Under the pieces are notes generated by a model. That model was not told the origin of the DNA. It saw nothing but the letters and a program-made list of their open reading frames with translations, and did no database searches. This document shows, in pieces, positions 1-10,937 of a DNA stretch of 64,000 bases. Location of the stretch: assembly GCA_001465935.1 (NCBI GenBank), contig LNKV01000010.1:496001-560000 (forward strand). The letters are read 5' to 3'. This stretch comes from Clarireedia homoeocarpa. Its lineage: Eukaryota > Ascomycota > Leotiomycetes > Helotiales > Rutstroemiaceae. Position 1 is the first letter of the stretch; the number at the start of each line of letters is the position of its first letter. Both the position numbers and the translations under genes were made by a program.

Positions 1-464
1 TCCCCTTTTAAAAGGTCAACCAAAAAGTTCTTGGGTGCAGCGGGGCCACCTGTGGAGAACGTCCCATGATAGGGCAATTATCCGTGGAAGATTCTAAAAC
101 TAACGACTTGTGATCCCGACATCTCAGGGAAACTTTTGAGTCAGGGTCAGATACGTCTATTAATCGTCTAGAGCCAATAAAACGCGCAAAAATTCAACTG
201 TTCAAGACATGTCTATTTGCTGTAGTGCGGCGGACGTGTGAAGGGACACCATGCAATGTCTGACGTGGATTGGCACCGTGTCTGATGTGCATATCAGCAA
301 ACCTAGAATAAACAAGAGACTCTTCGAACCGTGGAGTAGCGAAGACCTGCCATATAAAATTCTGCCATCTGTAACGCTTCAAAATTTAAGACGGCAATGC
401 AAGCTATAAGAACGGATAACAATGCATGTGATTATATGTGGGGTGTCTCGATTGAGAGAACAGC
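1..464. other. Intergenic, no gene seen
   Basis: No open frame with protein-like composition or splice structure is visible. The right edge is the 3' side of the DBR1 gene, where Arg/Gly codons give CCxCCx-rich sequence on the + strand. Confidence 0.5.
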
Positions 465-2313
465 TCAGTCCCTGCCACCTCTACCCCTACCCATACCCCT
501 ACCTCTTCCTCCCCGTCCACGCCCCCTTCCACCGCCAAAATTCCTTCCGCCCCCTCTACCGCCACCCCTACCTCTACTTGTACTGTGACTTCTTTCTTCC
601 ACAGGCGGGGGCCCTCTATCCATTCTCTGTTGCCTTTCCTCATCAGTAGCATAGCATGGATTTTTCATTCCAAGTAAATCACAGAATTGCTGAGTTTGAG
701 GATTGTTGTACTCAATCGGCCCTTCGCTTACTATCTCTGGTGAACCGACCACGAAAGGAGGTGCCGTAATGACGAAATTGCGAGGAATTTCAAGTTTGCC
801 TGGCTTGACAATATGCTCTTCCACCCACTGCCTCTCCTCATCGATTCGGATTCTATATTGAGCTTGACCCTGATCGGGTGGGGTCTCTGAATCTCTTTCA
901 AACACATATGCATCATTAAAGCTTCGGGTAATGGCCAACCACTCAGGGTCATACTCAAACTTGGGAGTAGCTCGAGCTGGAGTCGGCTTCTTCGGACGAG
1001 GAGACTTATTCCCACCATCAAATGGCTGTACTTCGAGGACTTGAAGAAATTTTCTGCCTGGTAAGCACTTATCCAACGAAAGAAACCTTACCTCCTTGTT
1101 GGTGATTTCTGGTGGTGTGGGTTGACCACTCTGTAGTTTTTGCTCGGTAACATTTGATTGCTGTGGTCTTGAAAATGCTGCAGGTAATTGAGCACGGAGA
1201 TCAAGTGGTACGGTTGATGAAGCAGCTTCATCTGTTGCGGTTGTACCGTTGCCACTTTCAGGCTCGTTGGGAACCGGTGCCACGTTTTTTGGAGCCTCTG
1301 GAGGTGGTGGAGTTTCGTCATCCACATCCAAATCGATTTCATCCTCATTGTGAGCCACAGCTTCAGCATTATTGTTTACAGACCCGCCATTGTCCTCTGT
1401 CACAGATGTAGTTGTTGCAGTTGGCTGACTCAGGTTGTCATTTGCCTCCTGAGTATTATCTTCATAGATTTTGACCGCTGAGAATCTGCAATGCAAATGT
1501 GCGGAGAACCATAGCGGTGGTCTGAGCCGATCCATGACATACTTTACGGCTAGGCTTCCAAGAGTACCGTCTCTTGATTCGGCTGCAAAATCCGGCTTCT
1601 CTTTGAACAATTTCTTTTGATTGCCGTGCTTTTCAATGCCTCTAGGCCAATCATGACTAATACCAATATCAACCTGTGATCTCAATTGTAGCAATTTCCT
1701 GGTGTCGATTTCTCGAACGTGATAGATTGATCTGATGTCGTCCTGGCTATAGGGCAATCGTTCGAAATGAGGTTTGTTGTAGTTGTAACCTTTCCATATG
1801 CCAGACATGCCAGCAATTCGAACTCCACCAAGTCGTACTACATTTGAAACTCCCATGTACCAAATATTTGGTGCAACCCATCCTCCATAGAAAAGCTCCC
1901 ACAGATGACTACTTGCCTCATGATTGCCGCCCACGAAAATGGTGAGATACGGGGCTTTCGTCGCACCACTATAATAAGCGTGGAAGTCACCAATCTGACG
2001 ATATTTGACAGGACAAGCCATCACCGTAAGGTCAGATGCATTTCGTACCGCCTGAGTCCGTTAGTGATATTTTATATACAACACATATCATGAGAAAAGA
2101 ACACACTTGGAAGTCGCCGCCAATGATGAGAAGGTCTACACCATCCCAACCACGGGCTTCGCAAGCTTTCTGAGTCGCTGCATATATCGCATTCAGAGTG
2201 CCATGGCCCTAGATATTCAATTAGCTTGGCGTATAAAGATGTACGTCAGTTGAACATACGCAGCCTTCCACAGCAATTCGCAAGCCGTTAACTTCTCGTA
2301 AAGAGGAACTCAT
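465..2313 (-). CDS. DBR1: Lariat debranching enzyme (DBR1)
   Basis: A metallophosphoesterase that hydrolyses the 2'-5' bond of excised intron lariats in the nucleus. Three exons, all phase 0: 2313-2260, 2208-2107 and 2051-465, giving about 580 aa. The 5' exons encode VEGC then GHGTLNAIY and GGDFQ/AVRN, which are family signatures; the long last exon carries GGNHE (residues 93-97), SHDWP and SAHLHC, the metal-binding His/Asn set. Residues after about 250 are a low-complexity acidic/Pro linker, followed by the conserved C-terminal DBR1 domain (PEWLAITRSFNDAY) and an RGG/GRG tail of about 35 residues, common in fungal orthologues and possibly RNA-binding. Introns are 51 bp (2259-2209) and 55 bp (2106-2052) with canonical GT-AG. 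The start is the ATG at 2313, because the exon begins right there with the expected N-terminal sequence. Confidence 0.95.
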
Positions 2314-2851
2314 TTTAGAAGATTTCGCTGTCCGCTTGGCTGAGACACGCGACGACGTATGGAAAAAACAACGCGAATTCCTGGACAACTTTAGAGCACA
2401 GTAAATAAAGCGCATTCAGGCTGTCAATTTTTCGAGCCTAGGACTCGTCTGCGTCAAGGTTCGAAATTTATTTAGCTAATTGTTGAGGTGGATGCAGAGA
2501 AACATGCACTGCCTAAATCGTCCTCGATGCCCCAGTATGAAGATCCTATCACTCCAACTAAGCTTGAGGTAATCGGTTGAAGGAAGGGACACAAGCTAGG
2601 TAGCTAATCAATTATATGCGGTGATAAAATGATTTAACATAAGACTGTAGGATTTGCCTGAGCAGTTCTGCTTGGTGATTGTACCTCAAACTCACAGCAT
2701 CCATTCAAAATTTCTATAGAAAGGGCACACCGCTTAGCCTTAAGTAGATACTGGTAGTACTGCACTAATCCTAGTTAAGTAATTATTATGGCAGAATTGT
2801 TCAAAAACCAGTCGGCTAAATAGGTTACTTCATCTGCTCTATGGGAAGAGC
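2314..2851. other. Intergenic, no gene seen
   Basis: Upstream region of DBR1, presumably its promoter, and the sequence downstream of the decayed GMC gene. No motif was recognised. Confidence 0.4.
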
Positions 2852-4290
2852 CTATCTATTCAGTTTGATCAGATCCGCTGCTTTTTCAGCAATTCCATAA
2901 ACAGGCATTTGAGAACGGTCTTGCATCTGTAATCCGAAACCCACTGGCCCCACGAACCTTTAGTTTCTCGTCAACCACGGCCGTTGGATCATCTACCTTT
3001 CCCATCTTGCATGTACCAGCTGGATGATAGCCTGAAGAGTAAGGAGTAGGAGGCCAACTAATCAAGCATATTTAAAAAACGCAGACAAATGGAATGGTGA
3101 AGAGTCAATAACTTAAGACGCCTATTGGAAGAAAAGTTACATGTGTCAGCATTGGACCTGATGATAGGTACCCACTCCTCTCGGGTGGTAAAGGTATGAT
3201 GATTTTTGCCGTGGCCATGAACCCATCACGATGTCCTTGGTACCTGCTCCCTTAGTTGCAATCTTGTTTGCCATGCGACATGCTTCGTTGAACACAAGCA
3301 TATCCAAGGAATCCTCAAAATATAGAGAAAAGAAAACGTGCGAAGGCGAGCCCTATGGTTTTGCCCCTGACGCGTCACGGTGGTAAGCTTACTGGATGAT
3401 CCATCAACTTTTTTCCGACACCTGGAAGATCTACTTGACTTTTGATTCCAAGATTCTCAACTTCTTCCCTCGAACCAATTCCGGATCGAAGCAGGATGCC
3501 TAGACTTCCATATGTTCCCGCTAAGATGATTACAGACCTCTTTACGAGCTCCCACGTAAAATTTATGGCCAGCGTTGTCTTGCAGGAAGACGCCGGTAGC
3601 TCGTACAGCAGCAGTCTTATCTGATTCGAGGCTGATGCGGTTGATATAAGTCTTGGTTCTTGTTGAGATATTTGCCTTCTCCATAGAATTTGTGATGTAG
3701 TCTGTGGCGAAATTTGGGGTGCCATGGTAGCTTGTTCGAACAACATGGCCACAACCATGAGCACTTTTACCAGTACTGAACATATCTGTAACGAGGGGTA
3801 GTCCCATAGGTTTATAGGACTCAAGAATAAGACTCGAAATCGGAGCAGGCTCATGGGGAGGCGTGATTAGAGGACCATCGTATCCATGCGCAGCTTTCTC
3901 GGCGTCGAACCATGACTTGTGCGAAATGATTCAGCCTAATAATATATTTAGCGACGAGTTGATGGCTCATATGTGCAACAACGTGTTGATGCAAACATAA
4001 TCCATGAGCTCATAAGAGGTAGTATCTCGAGTTTCTTGACGAATTCACACCTTAGACATGTACTGAAAAAAATCATTTCCACTCCATCCTTCAAGGCCCC
4101 AACTACCATAGTCTTGCTGATTGCCGCGAATAACCAATGTGCCATTGCAACCGCTGGATCCGCCGAGGAATCTTTGCTTCAAGGTTAGATCTTGCGGAAA
4201 TAAGCTTCCCACCCCAAGGAACTTACTTTCCCCTGGCGAGATGCAGTTGACGGCTGTTCAGTTCTTCACAGGGTCCTGCTATATCTAGGA
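2852..4290 (-). pseudogene. GMC-family FAD oxidoreductase, decayed
   Basis: Remnant of a glucose-methanol-choline type flavoprotein. Recognisable blocks, in order on the minus strand: NSRQLHLARGK, a still-canonical 56-bp intron (4226-4171), FLGGSSGCNGT and DYGSWGLEGWSG (about 4170-4060) followed by a stop; then SWFDAEKAAHGYDGP to TSYHGTPN (about 3910-3700); AGTYGSLGILLRSGIG and LPGVGKKLMDHP in a different frame (about 3530-3400); and near the end YHPAGTCKMG (the catalytic-His region), VRGASGFRI and MPVYGIAEKAADLI (about 3040-2860), split again by a frameshift. The N-terminal GxGxxG nucleotide-binding motif was not found. Several independent frameshifts and stops make a sequencing error an unlikely explanation. 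The original substrate cannot be inferred. Confidence 0.85.
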
Positions 4291-4934
4291 AAGTAGAAGC
4301 GAAGAAGGAAGAAAGGGACGATTTGAAAGAGAACTTCGAAAGGAAGAGAAAGGTACGGCTTGAATGAAATGGCTTCCATTACCAACTGCGGGTAGCATCA
4401 CATGATATAAGAGTGCAGCTCTGTATGAAGCAGTTGATGCTCGGAAGACATGGCCCCCAACGGACTGATTTCATCCACTGATACATTAAGTGTAGGCATA
4501 TATCTAGCTACTATAGCTTCGTATACCAAATCCAGTGCAGCAGCTGTGCCACTTCATAGCATGAACAGTACTGGAAACCCGAAGCATGCATGAGAAGTTC
4601 GTTGTTGGTTGTTTGTTGTAGCTACTTCTAGCTCTCTTCCGGGGATCTTGGCCATTTGGTTACCAAGCCGGGCACTTGCCGACTTGATGTTTCCAGAAAT
4701 TGTAGAGATACCTTTACTATAGCTGCATAGAAGTAGACCTATCATCAAAGTCAAGCCTACTAAAAGTGTTGATCGGAGTGAAGGGGTAGGTCAAGGAAAG
4801 TCCGTTCAGTTGAGTGGAACACTTTTTTTTAGCTGGGGATCATTTGGAACCCCCACTAAAAATTCATCCAGATTCTGTCATGCAACCCATTACAACAAAA
4901 GCTTTCGAGAATATTGCGACAGTACACCTTGATT
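4291..4934. other. Intergenic, no gene seen
   Basis: Sits between the 5' end of the dead GMC gene and the Rpr2/Snm1-type gene. The lost GMC N-terminus may lie here but is not recognisable. Confidence 0.4.
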
Positions 4935-5513
4935 ATGGAGAGCTCTGAATTAACAGCGCGGTTACGATATCTGAACGAGTCGGCACATTACCTGGCAACT
5001 TCAGCTCCCACTACGTCTAAGTATTTAATGTCACAATGCAACTCTCTCATGTTCGAAGCCGAAATCGAACAACCTGAACCTCAATCACGAAAATCATGCC
5101 TTGCCTGCGGAACTATAATGAAGTCGGGTTGGGAAATTACAGCAAAAGTTCAGTCCGGTGCTTCTAGAAGGAAAGGCAGACGACAAGAATCCAAAAAGCC
5201 CTCGATTCGAGAGAAGACAATGGTTCATACTTGTGGTTCTTGCTTTAAGAAGACTCGGCATCGTCTGGAGCCAGCACCGTCAATTTCAAGAGCAAAGATA
5301 GGGACTGTAGAGTCTGTTTCTGTTTCTAATCCTGCTGCTACAACGGTTCTTAATTCCACTATACCTTCGGCGAATGCAAATGCGAACAGTAAAAAGAGGG
5401 CCAAGGCAAGAAAGCTTGGAGGACTTAGTGCACTGTTAGCAAGCAAGAAGGCATCAGAAGCTCGCTCATCTGGGTTCGGTCTTGACCTTATGGACTTGAT
5501 GAAGCAGACATGA
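4935..5513 (+). CDS. RNase P/MRP subunit, Rpr2/Snm1/Rpp21 type
   Basis: Single-exon protein of 192 aa with the layout of the Rpr2/Snm1/Rpp21 family, zinc-ribbon subunits of the RNase P or RNase MRP ribonucleoproteins that process pre-tRNA and pre-rRNA. Visible: an N-terminal helical segment (LTARLRYLNESAHYL), a first knuckle C55-x2-C58 (SCLACGT) and a second C100-x2-C103 (HTCGSCFKKTRH), separated by a basic linker. The C-terminus is Lys/Ala-rich with a basic patch (KKRAKARK). The ATG at 4935 is chosen; the open frame extends 21 nt upstream only to a TTG. The basic linker and four-Cys pattern suggest the MRP protein Snm1, but the sequence does not separate Snm1 from Rpr2 with certainty. The next gene, ZPR1, starts 491 bp downstream on the same strand. 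Confidence 0.8.
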   Translation: MESSELTARLRYLNESAHYLATSAPTTSKYLMSQCNSLMFEAEIEQPEPQSRKSCLACGTIMKSGWEITAKVQSGASRRKGRRQESKKPSIREKTMVHTCGSCFKKTRHRLEPAPSISRAKIGTVESVSVSNPAATTVLNSTIPSANANANSKKRAKARKLGGLSALLASKKASEARSSGFGLDLMDLMKQT

Positions 5514-5727
5514 TATAATAAACGGTCGAGGAAGGCGCTTCCCGATACATTGAGAGTGAGGGTCCCCTGGTTGACAGATGAAAGGGCACGCCCTCAAGCT
5601 CTGGTCTTGCATCTGCTTCGGTCGGAGCCTAGACGATCACACGGAGAAAGCGATTAGAGATATGTCCCTCTTTCCCATGGGGCACCACTCGCTCGTGCAG
5701 TATGGACATCTCCAAATGACACCCAGA

Positions 5728-5769
5728 AGAATTCCCAAGTTCCTGTACAGAATTCCCAAGTTCCTGTAC
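5728..5769 (+). repeat. 21-bp unit, two perfect tandem copies
   Basis: The unit AGAATTCCCAAGTTCCTGTAC occurs at 5728-5748 and 5749-5769, in the spacer between the RNase P/MRP-type gene and ZPR1. Confidence 0.95.
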
Positions 5770-6004
5770 CAAATAGTATCAAAGAACTTCTCCTGCCTTC
5801 TCCGCCTTTCAGCCTGACACCCGCTTAGGCATCTTGGCATGGCGCTACCCCCTGCCCTCCGCTGATTAAACTACTTTCTTATCAAGAAAAAAATAATTTC
5901 TCGGCCCCTCCAACATTATTGCCCCTCCAAAAATCTCCATCTTTTGCGTCACACACGAACAATCAACTACAAATTTTACAGAACAGACATACAAATCCGC
6001 GAAT

Positions 6005-7600
6005 ATGACAGATGCAAAGCCCGAGGACACAAAGCCTCTTGGCTCATTGTTTGACGACTATTTTGAGAGTCTGGGAAAAAAGGCGGAAACTCTTTCAACT
6101 CCCGCCGCAAATGGTGCGGCTGACGTTTTCGACCCCGAGGAGGATGGTGGGAAGGTGGTGGATGAGATAGAATCGCTTTGCATGAACTGTCATGAAAACG
6201 TAAGACTAAAAATCCCCTGCCGAATGTGTCGTTGTTACTGACTACTGTGATAGGGAATGACAAAATTACTCCTCACCCGAATCCCCTTCTTTCGCGAAAT
6301 CATTATTATGTCCTTCGAGTGTCCACACTGCCATTTTAAGGATGCTGAAATTCAGTCTGCGGGCGAGATTCAACAGAAGGGAGTTCGGTCTGAGTTGCGC
6401 CTCACTTCACTTGAGGATTTCTCTCGTTCTGTTGTAAAATCCGATACTTGTATCATCAAGATCGTGGAGTTAGACCTTGAGGTTCCACCAGGGCGAGGGC
6501 AGTTGACAAACGTCGAGGGTATATTATCCTCGATTCTTGATGATCTCTCCCTTAAACAACCGGAGCGAAAAGAGCAAATTCCCGAGGTTTATGAAAAGAT
6601 TGAAGCGGTAATTGCGAAGGGTCGGAAAATGCTTGCAGGAGAATCTTTCCCTTTCCGTATTTCTGTGGATGACCCTGCTGGCAACTCTTGGATTGAGCCA
6701 AACCCAAAGGATGGTGTAGGCAAGGTTGCGAGGGTCGAATACCCACGGACGCCAGAACAGAACGAGTCTCTTGGTCTTGGTCTTCACCCGGAGGAAGAAC
6801 CTCAACGCCCTACTGCGGACCTCGACGATGTCGAAATCATACCTAACGAAGTCTATACATTCCCAGGGGCATGTCCGGGTTGCGCACGTCACTCCCTCAC
6901 ACACATGAAAATGGTCGATATTCCTTATTTCAAACAAGTTATACTTATGAGTACTGTATGTGATTTCTGTGGATATCGTTCCAACGAGGTCAAAACTGGT
7001 GGAGCAGTGCCAGAAAAGGGAAGGATAATAACTCTTCGGGTTGAGAACCCAGTGGATCTTGCGAGAGATATTCTTAAATCTGAGGCCTGCGCCCTAGAAT
7101 GTCCGGAGCTCCAACTCCACGTGAATCCTGGTACTCTTGGAGGAAGATTTACAACAGTTGAAGGTTTGTTGACACAAGTACGAGATGAGTTGCACAAACA
7201 GATCTTCAGTCTTGGGGAAGAGTCAGAGGGGGGGGATTCGTTGGAATCCGGGACGAAGAGAACCTGGAAAGAATTTTTCGCCACGATGGACGAGGCTATC
7301 AAAGGAAACATGAAGTTCACCATTATTTTACGAGATCCTATGGCCAGTAGTTATGTGCAGAATTTGTGTACACCGGATGCGGACCCACAAATCGATTCAG
7401 AGGAGTATGAGAGAACTAAGGAGGAGGAAGACGACTTGGGTTTGACAGATATGAAGGTGGAGGGTTATGAAGATGATACAGCAAAGGAGAAGGAGGCAGA
7501 GAAGCAGGTGGCAGACGAACAAGTGGCAGGCGACAAAGGAGCAGACGAAAAGGCTGCTGAGGATACAGCGAAACTAGAGGCCGAAGAAAGCAAGTCATGA
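6005..7600 (+). CDS. ZPR1: Zinc-finger protein ZPR1
   Basis: Conserved eukaryotic protein that binds eEF1A and acts in its folding and in growth signalling. Two exons, 6005-6199 and 6254-7600, separated by a 54-bp intron (6200-6253), give 513 aa. It shows the duplicated ZPR1 architecture: zinc finger 1 with C59-x2-C62 and C88-x2-C91 (CMNCHENGMTKLLLTRIPFF then FECPHC), a first alpha/beta domain with ELDLEVPPGRGQLTNVEG, then zinc finger 2 with C272-x2-C275 and C301-x2-C304, and a second domain with the matching LQLHVNPGTLGGRFTTVEG. The C-terminal 70 residues are Glu/Lys/Ala-rich and degenerate. The intron falls inside finger 1, so splicing is needed for a functional finger. The start codon is preceded by a pyrimidine-rich 5' region. 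Confidence 0.96.
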
Positions 7601-9120
7601 TAATATCAGATCATCGTAAATGAAAGCAATAAATAGATACCATCCGTTTGATACTACCTCCCAATGCGGCTTGAGCGATGTGATTGCACAATCAATTTTG
7701 AAGTCGTCCCACTGGCAAATGCCTCTTTGAAGTGCATTTGTGCCACTCATGTCCATTGTCTTGTCATGAATTTAGTCGAGCGCTTTTTTTTCATGTCAGC
7801 ATGTCGTAATGTTTGTTAAAGAGTGCCTCTTTTGACCCCAAGGTACTCATTACTCCTAAGGCGAAGAACCTAACTTCAGGGTTGATGATGGACATTATGG
7901 GTTCACGCCTCTCAACGGGAAGACAATAAGGCCTGCCTGCATGTGCAACGGAGCAGAGAATCCAAAGGCAGCTCAAATGGCCCTATTACCTAGAGCCATT
8001 TAGTAGCAACCTTTATTTATTGAAGACTGATTATAGATCATAGTCACATTATTTTTGTGGCAATACCGCTGGAACTGGTTGTTTACAAATTTTATATTCA
8101 TCCAGAAGCTATCTGTTATCTGTATACATGGCCCTCCTCTCTTCTCCTATGCAATGTTGCCTGTGATAACACGCACGCTCTATAAGTGATCCTCTCTCAT
8201 CATATTCACTCAAATCGTACCCGACAATGCTATTGATAACCGCGGACTTGACGTGCTTGCTCGACGCGATGAGATTGTGGCGAAACCAACATGTCCCGAG
8301 AAATCCCATCCAACTTCGTGCGGTTTGGCGAACAGTCAGTCGACTTGATTTGACTTTGATTTTCCCGAGGCGATCAGCACTGTGGTGTTGCGGAGGCGTA
8401 TGTGTATGCGTATGTGTCGGTTGGCTTAGTACAGCTGTAGTGTTGGTCCGAGTATGGGACCGATTCGTAGCATCACACTCAGTCATAATAGGGACCAAGT
8501 AGTACAGTTGAATCGGGTTGGATTCTCTAAACTAGGTGGGAGGGAGAGCTGGACTATATAGACCCTCTCTCCCGTACTAACTACTATACTACAGCGCGTA
8601 TCCAATGTCTTGTAGTACCTCTCCCGTAGTTCAGTGAATACACTGAACCGACAATATGTAAAAGTCGTAACTAAACCGCCACCTCCCAGACCGTGAGTGC
8701 TTGCGATGATGTTTCAGCGCCCGTGGAACCACGCGTAGCTGCAGCCTGTATGTGATCGAGTTTCTCTTCATAATAAACTCCTTACCATCCCGCATTGTAA
8801 AACCGATATGAATATAGACACAGACAGACACAGACGCAGGCGTACACTGACAAGCAACGACAGCTCCCCAATGTCAAGGTATTGCGCTGGTGTCTCATCC
8901 GCGAGAATTGCAACGAGACACAGTGCAATATACCTTGGCATTGGGGGATTGGCCGACCACAGGGGTCCTCGGACGGTCATCGCCATAGCAGGGTCATCGA
9001 TTTGAGAGACGCGGCAGGAGGCCTTAGGGGATCGAAGACCCCCAAGTTTCCAAAGACTTTGGTGTCCTTTGGAAATGTCGAGTGATTAAATGAATGATTG
9101 AATGCAAGTTATCGGTTGGA
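7601..9120. other. Intergenic, no gene seen
   Basis: About 1.5 kb with only scattered short open frames. CA/GT-rich patches lie near 8398-8420, and an ACAGAC-type run lies near 8818-8833. No domain or splice structure was recognised. Confidence 0.4.
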
Positions 9121-9531
9121 CTATGTTCTGGGCTTCTTCGCTCTATAAACTGCGGCTCCGCTTTCCTCCTCTGCACTATCCGAGTCCTCACCGTCGACGT
9201 CCCCCAAGTTCTCAACCAAAGCGTCAACACCAGTTGCCTCCTCAGTCATCTCCGTGTCCACACCGGGAACTTTCGCGAGCTCCTGCGCCTGGTCCCGTGC
9301 CTTCTTGAAAACACTTTTTACGTGCTTTCTGTTGTAGGGCCACAGAACGTAGGTGATATCGGCGTCCTGACACCCCGTGAAATCGTGGCCGTGGCGCCTG
9401 CAGCATGCGCACACAGGGCCTTCGTCGTCAATCAGGCGGTCACTTCCCAACAGCAGGTGCTGGCAGCAAAGCCCATGCCGTCGGATTTGGAGCATGGACT
9501 GTGACTGCTGTTGGGAAGGTTCGGTAGGCAA
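9121..9531 (-). pseudogene. Coding-like fragment, Cys/His-rich, acidic tail
   Basis: An open frame of about 136 codons with protein-like composition: QIRRHGLCCQHLLLGSD, then GPVCACCRRHGHDFTGC (a compact Cys/His cluster that could bind a metal), a helical basic segment HVKSVFKKARDQAQEL, an acidic stretch DVDGEDSDSAEEESG and the basic end RAKKPRT. It has no ATG at its 5' end; the frame opens with TTG. A neighbouring frame (ATG near 9610) supplies MCPSVKKRKTMTRQTQAVAHRLKASGFCLP, and a single +1 shift near 9525 would join the two. It may therefore be a frameshifted gene, an exon of an unrecognised gene, or chance. I do not recognise the family. Confidence 0.35.
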
Positions 9532-10937
9532 AAGCCAGAAGCTTTTAACCTATGAGCCACGGCCTGAGTTTGCCTTGTCATCGTCTTCCTCTTCTTCACA
9601 GAAGGACACATAAGAATGTAAACCGACTATCTCGACACGAAAAGTATTAGCACACTCCACACCACTACAAACACAAAGTAAAAGGAAAGAAGCAAAGCAA
9701 AAGACCAGAACTCACCCACACCCCCTGCTCCTCCAACCATCCATTCATTCGGCCCTAGAAAATAAAATCACAAAATCAAAATTCAGAACGGGAACGAGCA
9801 GGACTCTTTATGCTCGCGCCAAGCCAACGAACGAAGATTCCTTTTCGACAAGGGATGTGGAATAAGTGAACGGCATTGGCGAGAGCATACGAGTGGCGAG
9901 AATGGCGTGATTTGAATATGGACCGGTGACTGACTGTGAGATTGTGGTGGAAGGTGAAGATACGACGGAGGACTCGTGAGACTAGATTGGACGGAAGACG
10001 GGCGATGATAGAGGATGCAGGCGGATAGTACAAGAGAGAGAACAACTGCTACGACTCAGTGAGGCAGTGATAAGTGGAAGGTGGTAGAGGGAGGAGTGCT
10101 GTATATGGTAGGTGAATAGGGATTATGTAGATAGGGAAGGGATGGTATAAGACTGAGAGTAGATCGGAAATTCGGACAGATGAGACAATTCTCAACAGCG
10201 TAGAGCAACTCTCTGATACCCAAGAGGTTCAGTCGAGCACCTACTGTCTTGTGGATCCCCTATAGTCACTCAGGTAAGCACCAAGCGAATCTCCGGTGAA
10301 TCCCATTCCAATCACGCCAAGAAATTGCAGCGCAAAGCCTCTTCCGTCAGCACATATAGATATACAGATATAGATATGGTGAATTACAGACCACAGGCAG
10401 ACAATGCGATCATACTGCGGTCCCGTTTGCCCGAGGCTGTCTCTTAACTATGGCAGAGCAGGAAAGAGCAGGGCAAGGTGGATCACGGCAGGGCAGTTGA
10501 CGTTCTATTTTGATTCCTCCGCTGTACTGTTGACTGTCGGGTGATGGCGTGATGTAATGTGCAAGGTGAATACAGGCTATATTCATTGTATGCACAGCTG
10601 TTCCTTCCGGAGAAGGTCACAAGTATGGGACTTTCGCCCGCGGTAGACACGCATTCTATTGGCAGCTTTCTATTGAATTAGATACTACTGCTCTAACAGA
10701 TCAAATCCGAGACATTAAATCCATCCACCGGGCGGGAAAAGCATTCTTTTCATTCAAACACAACACAGCACAATCGTACAGCAAAGTCCACTCGCATCTC
10801 AAAGCAAAAGCACGAACCACGTAAAGAAAACCTCACAGACCATCAGCAAAAGAGAAAAGCAAGTCCCCCAACTCGTATCCCCACCCGCCTTCCTCTCCTC
10901 CTCCCGCATCTTGGAATCCACCAAGCCATCCATCCCC
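9532..10937. other. Intergenic, no gene seen
   Basis: No supported coding region. The stretch near 10360-10376 is AT-rich with short ATAGATAT repeats. Confidence 0.4.

Noticed and set aside
404..652. Glu/Gly/Val-rich frame inside DBR1 3' end
   Set aside because: Shadow of the RGG-coding sequence in another frame of the same strand.
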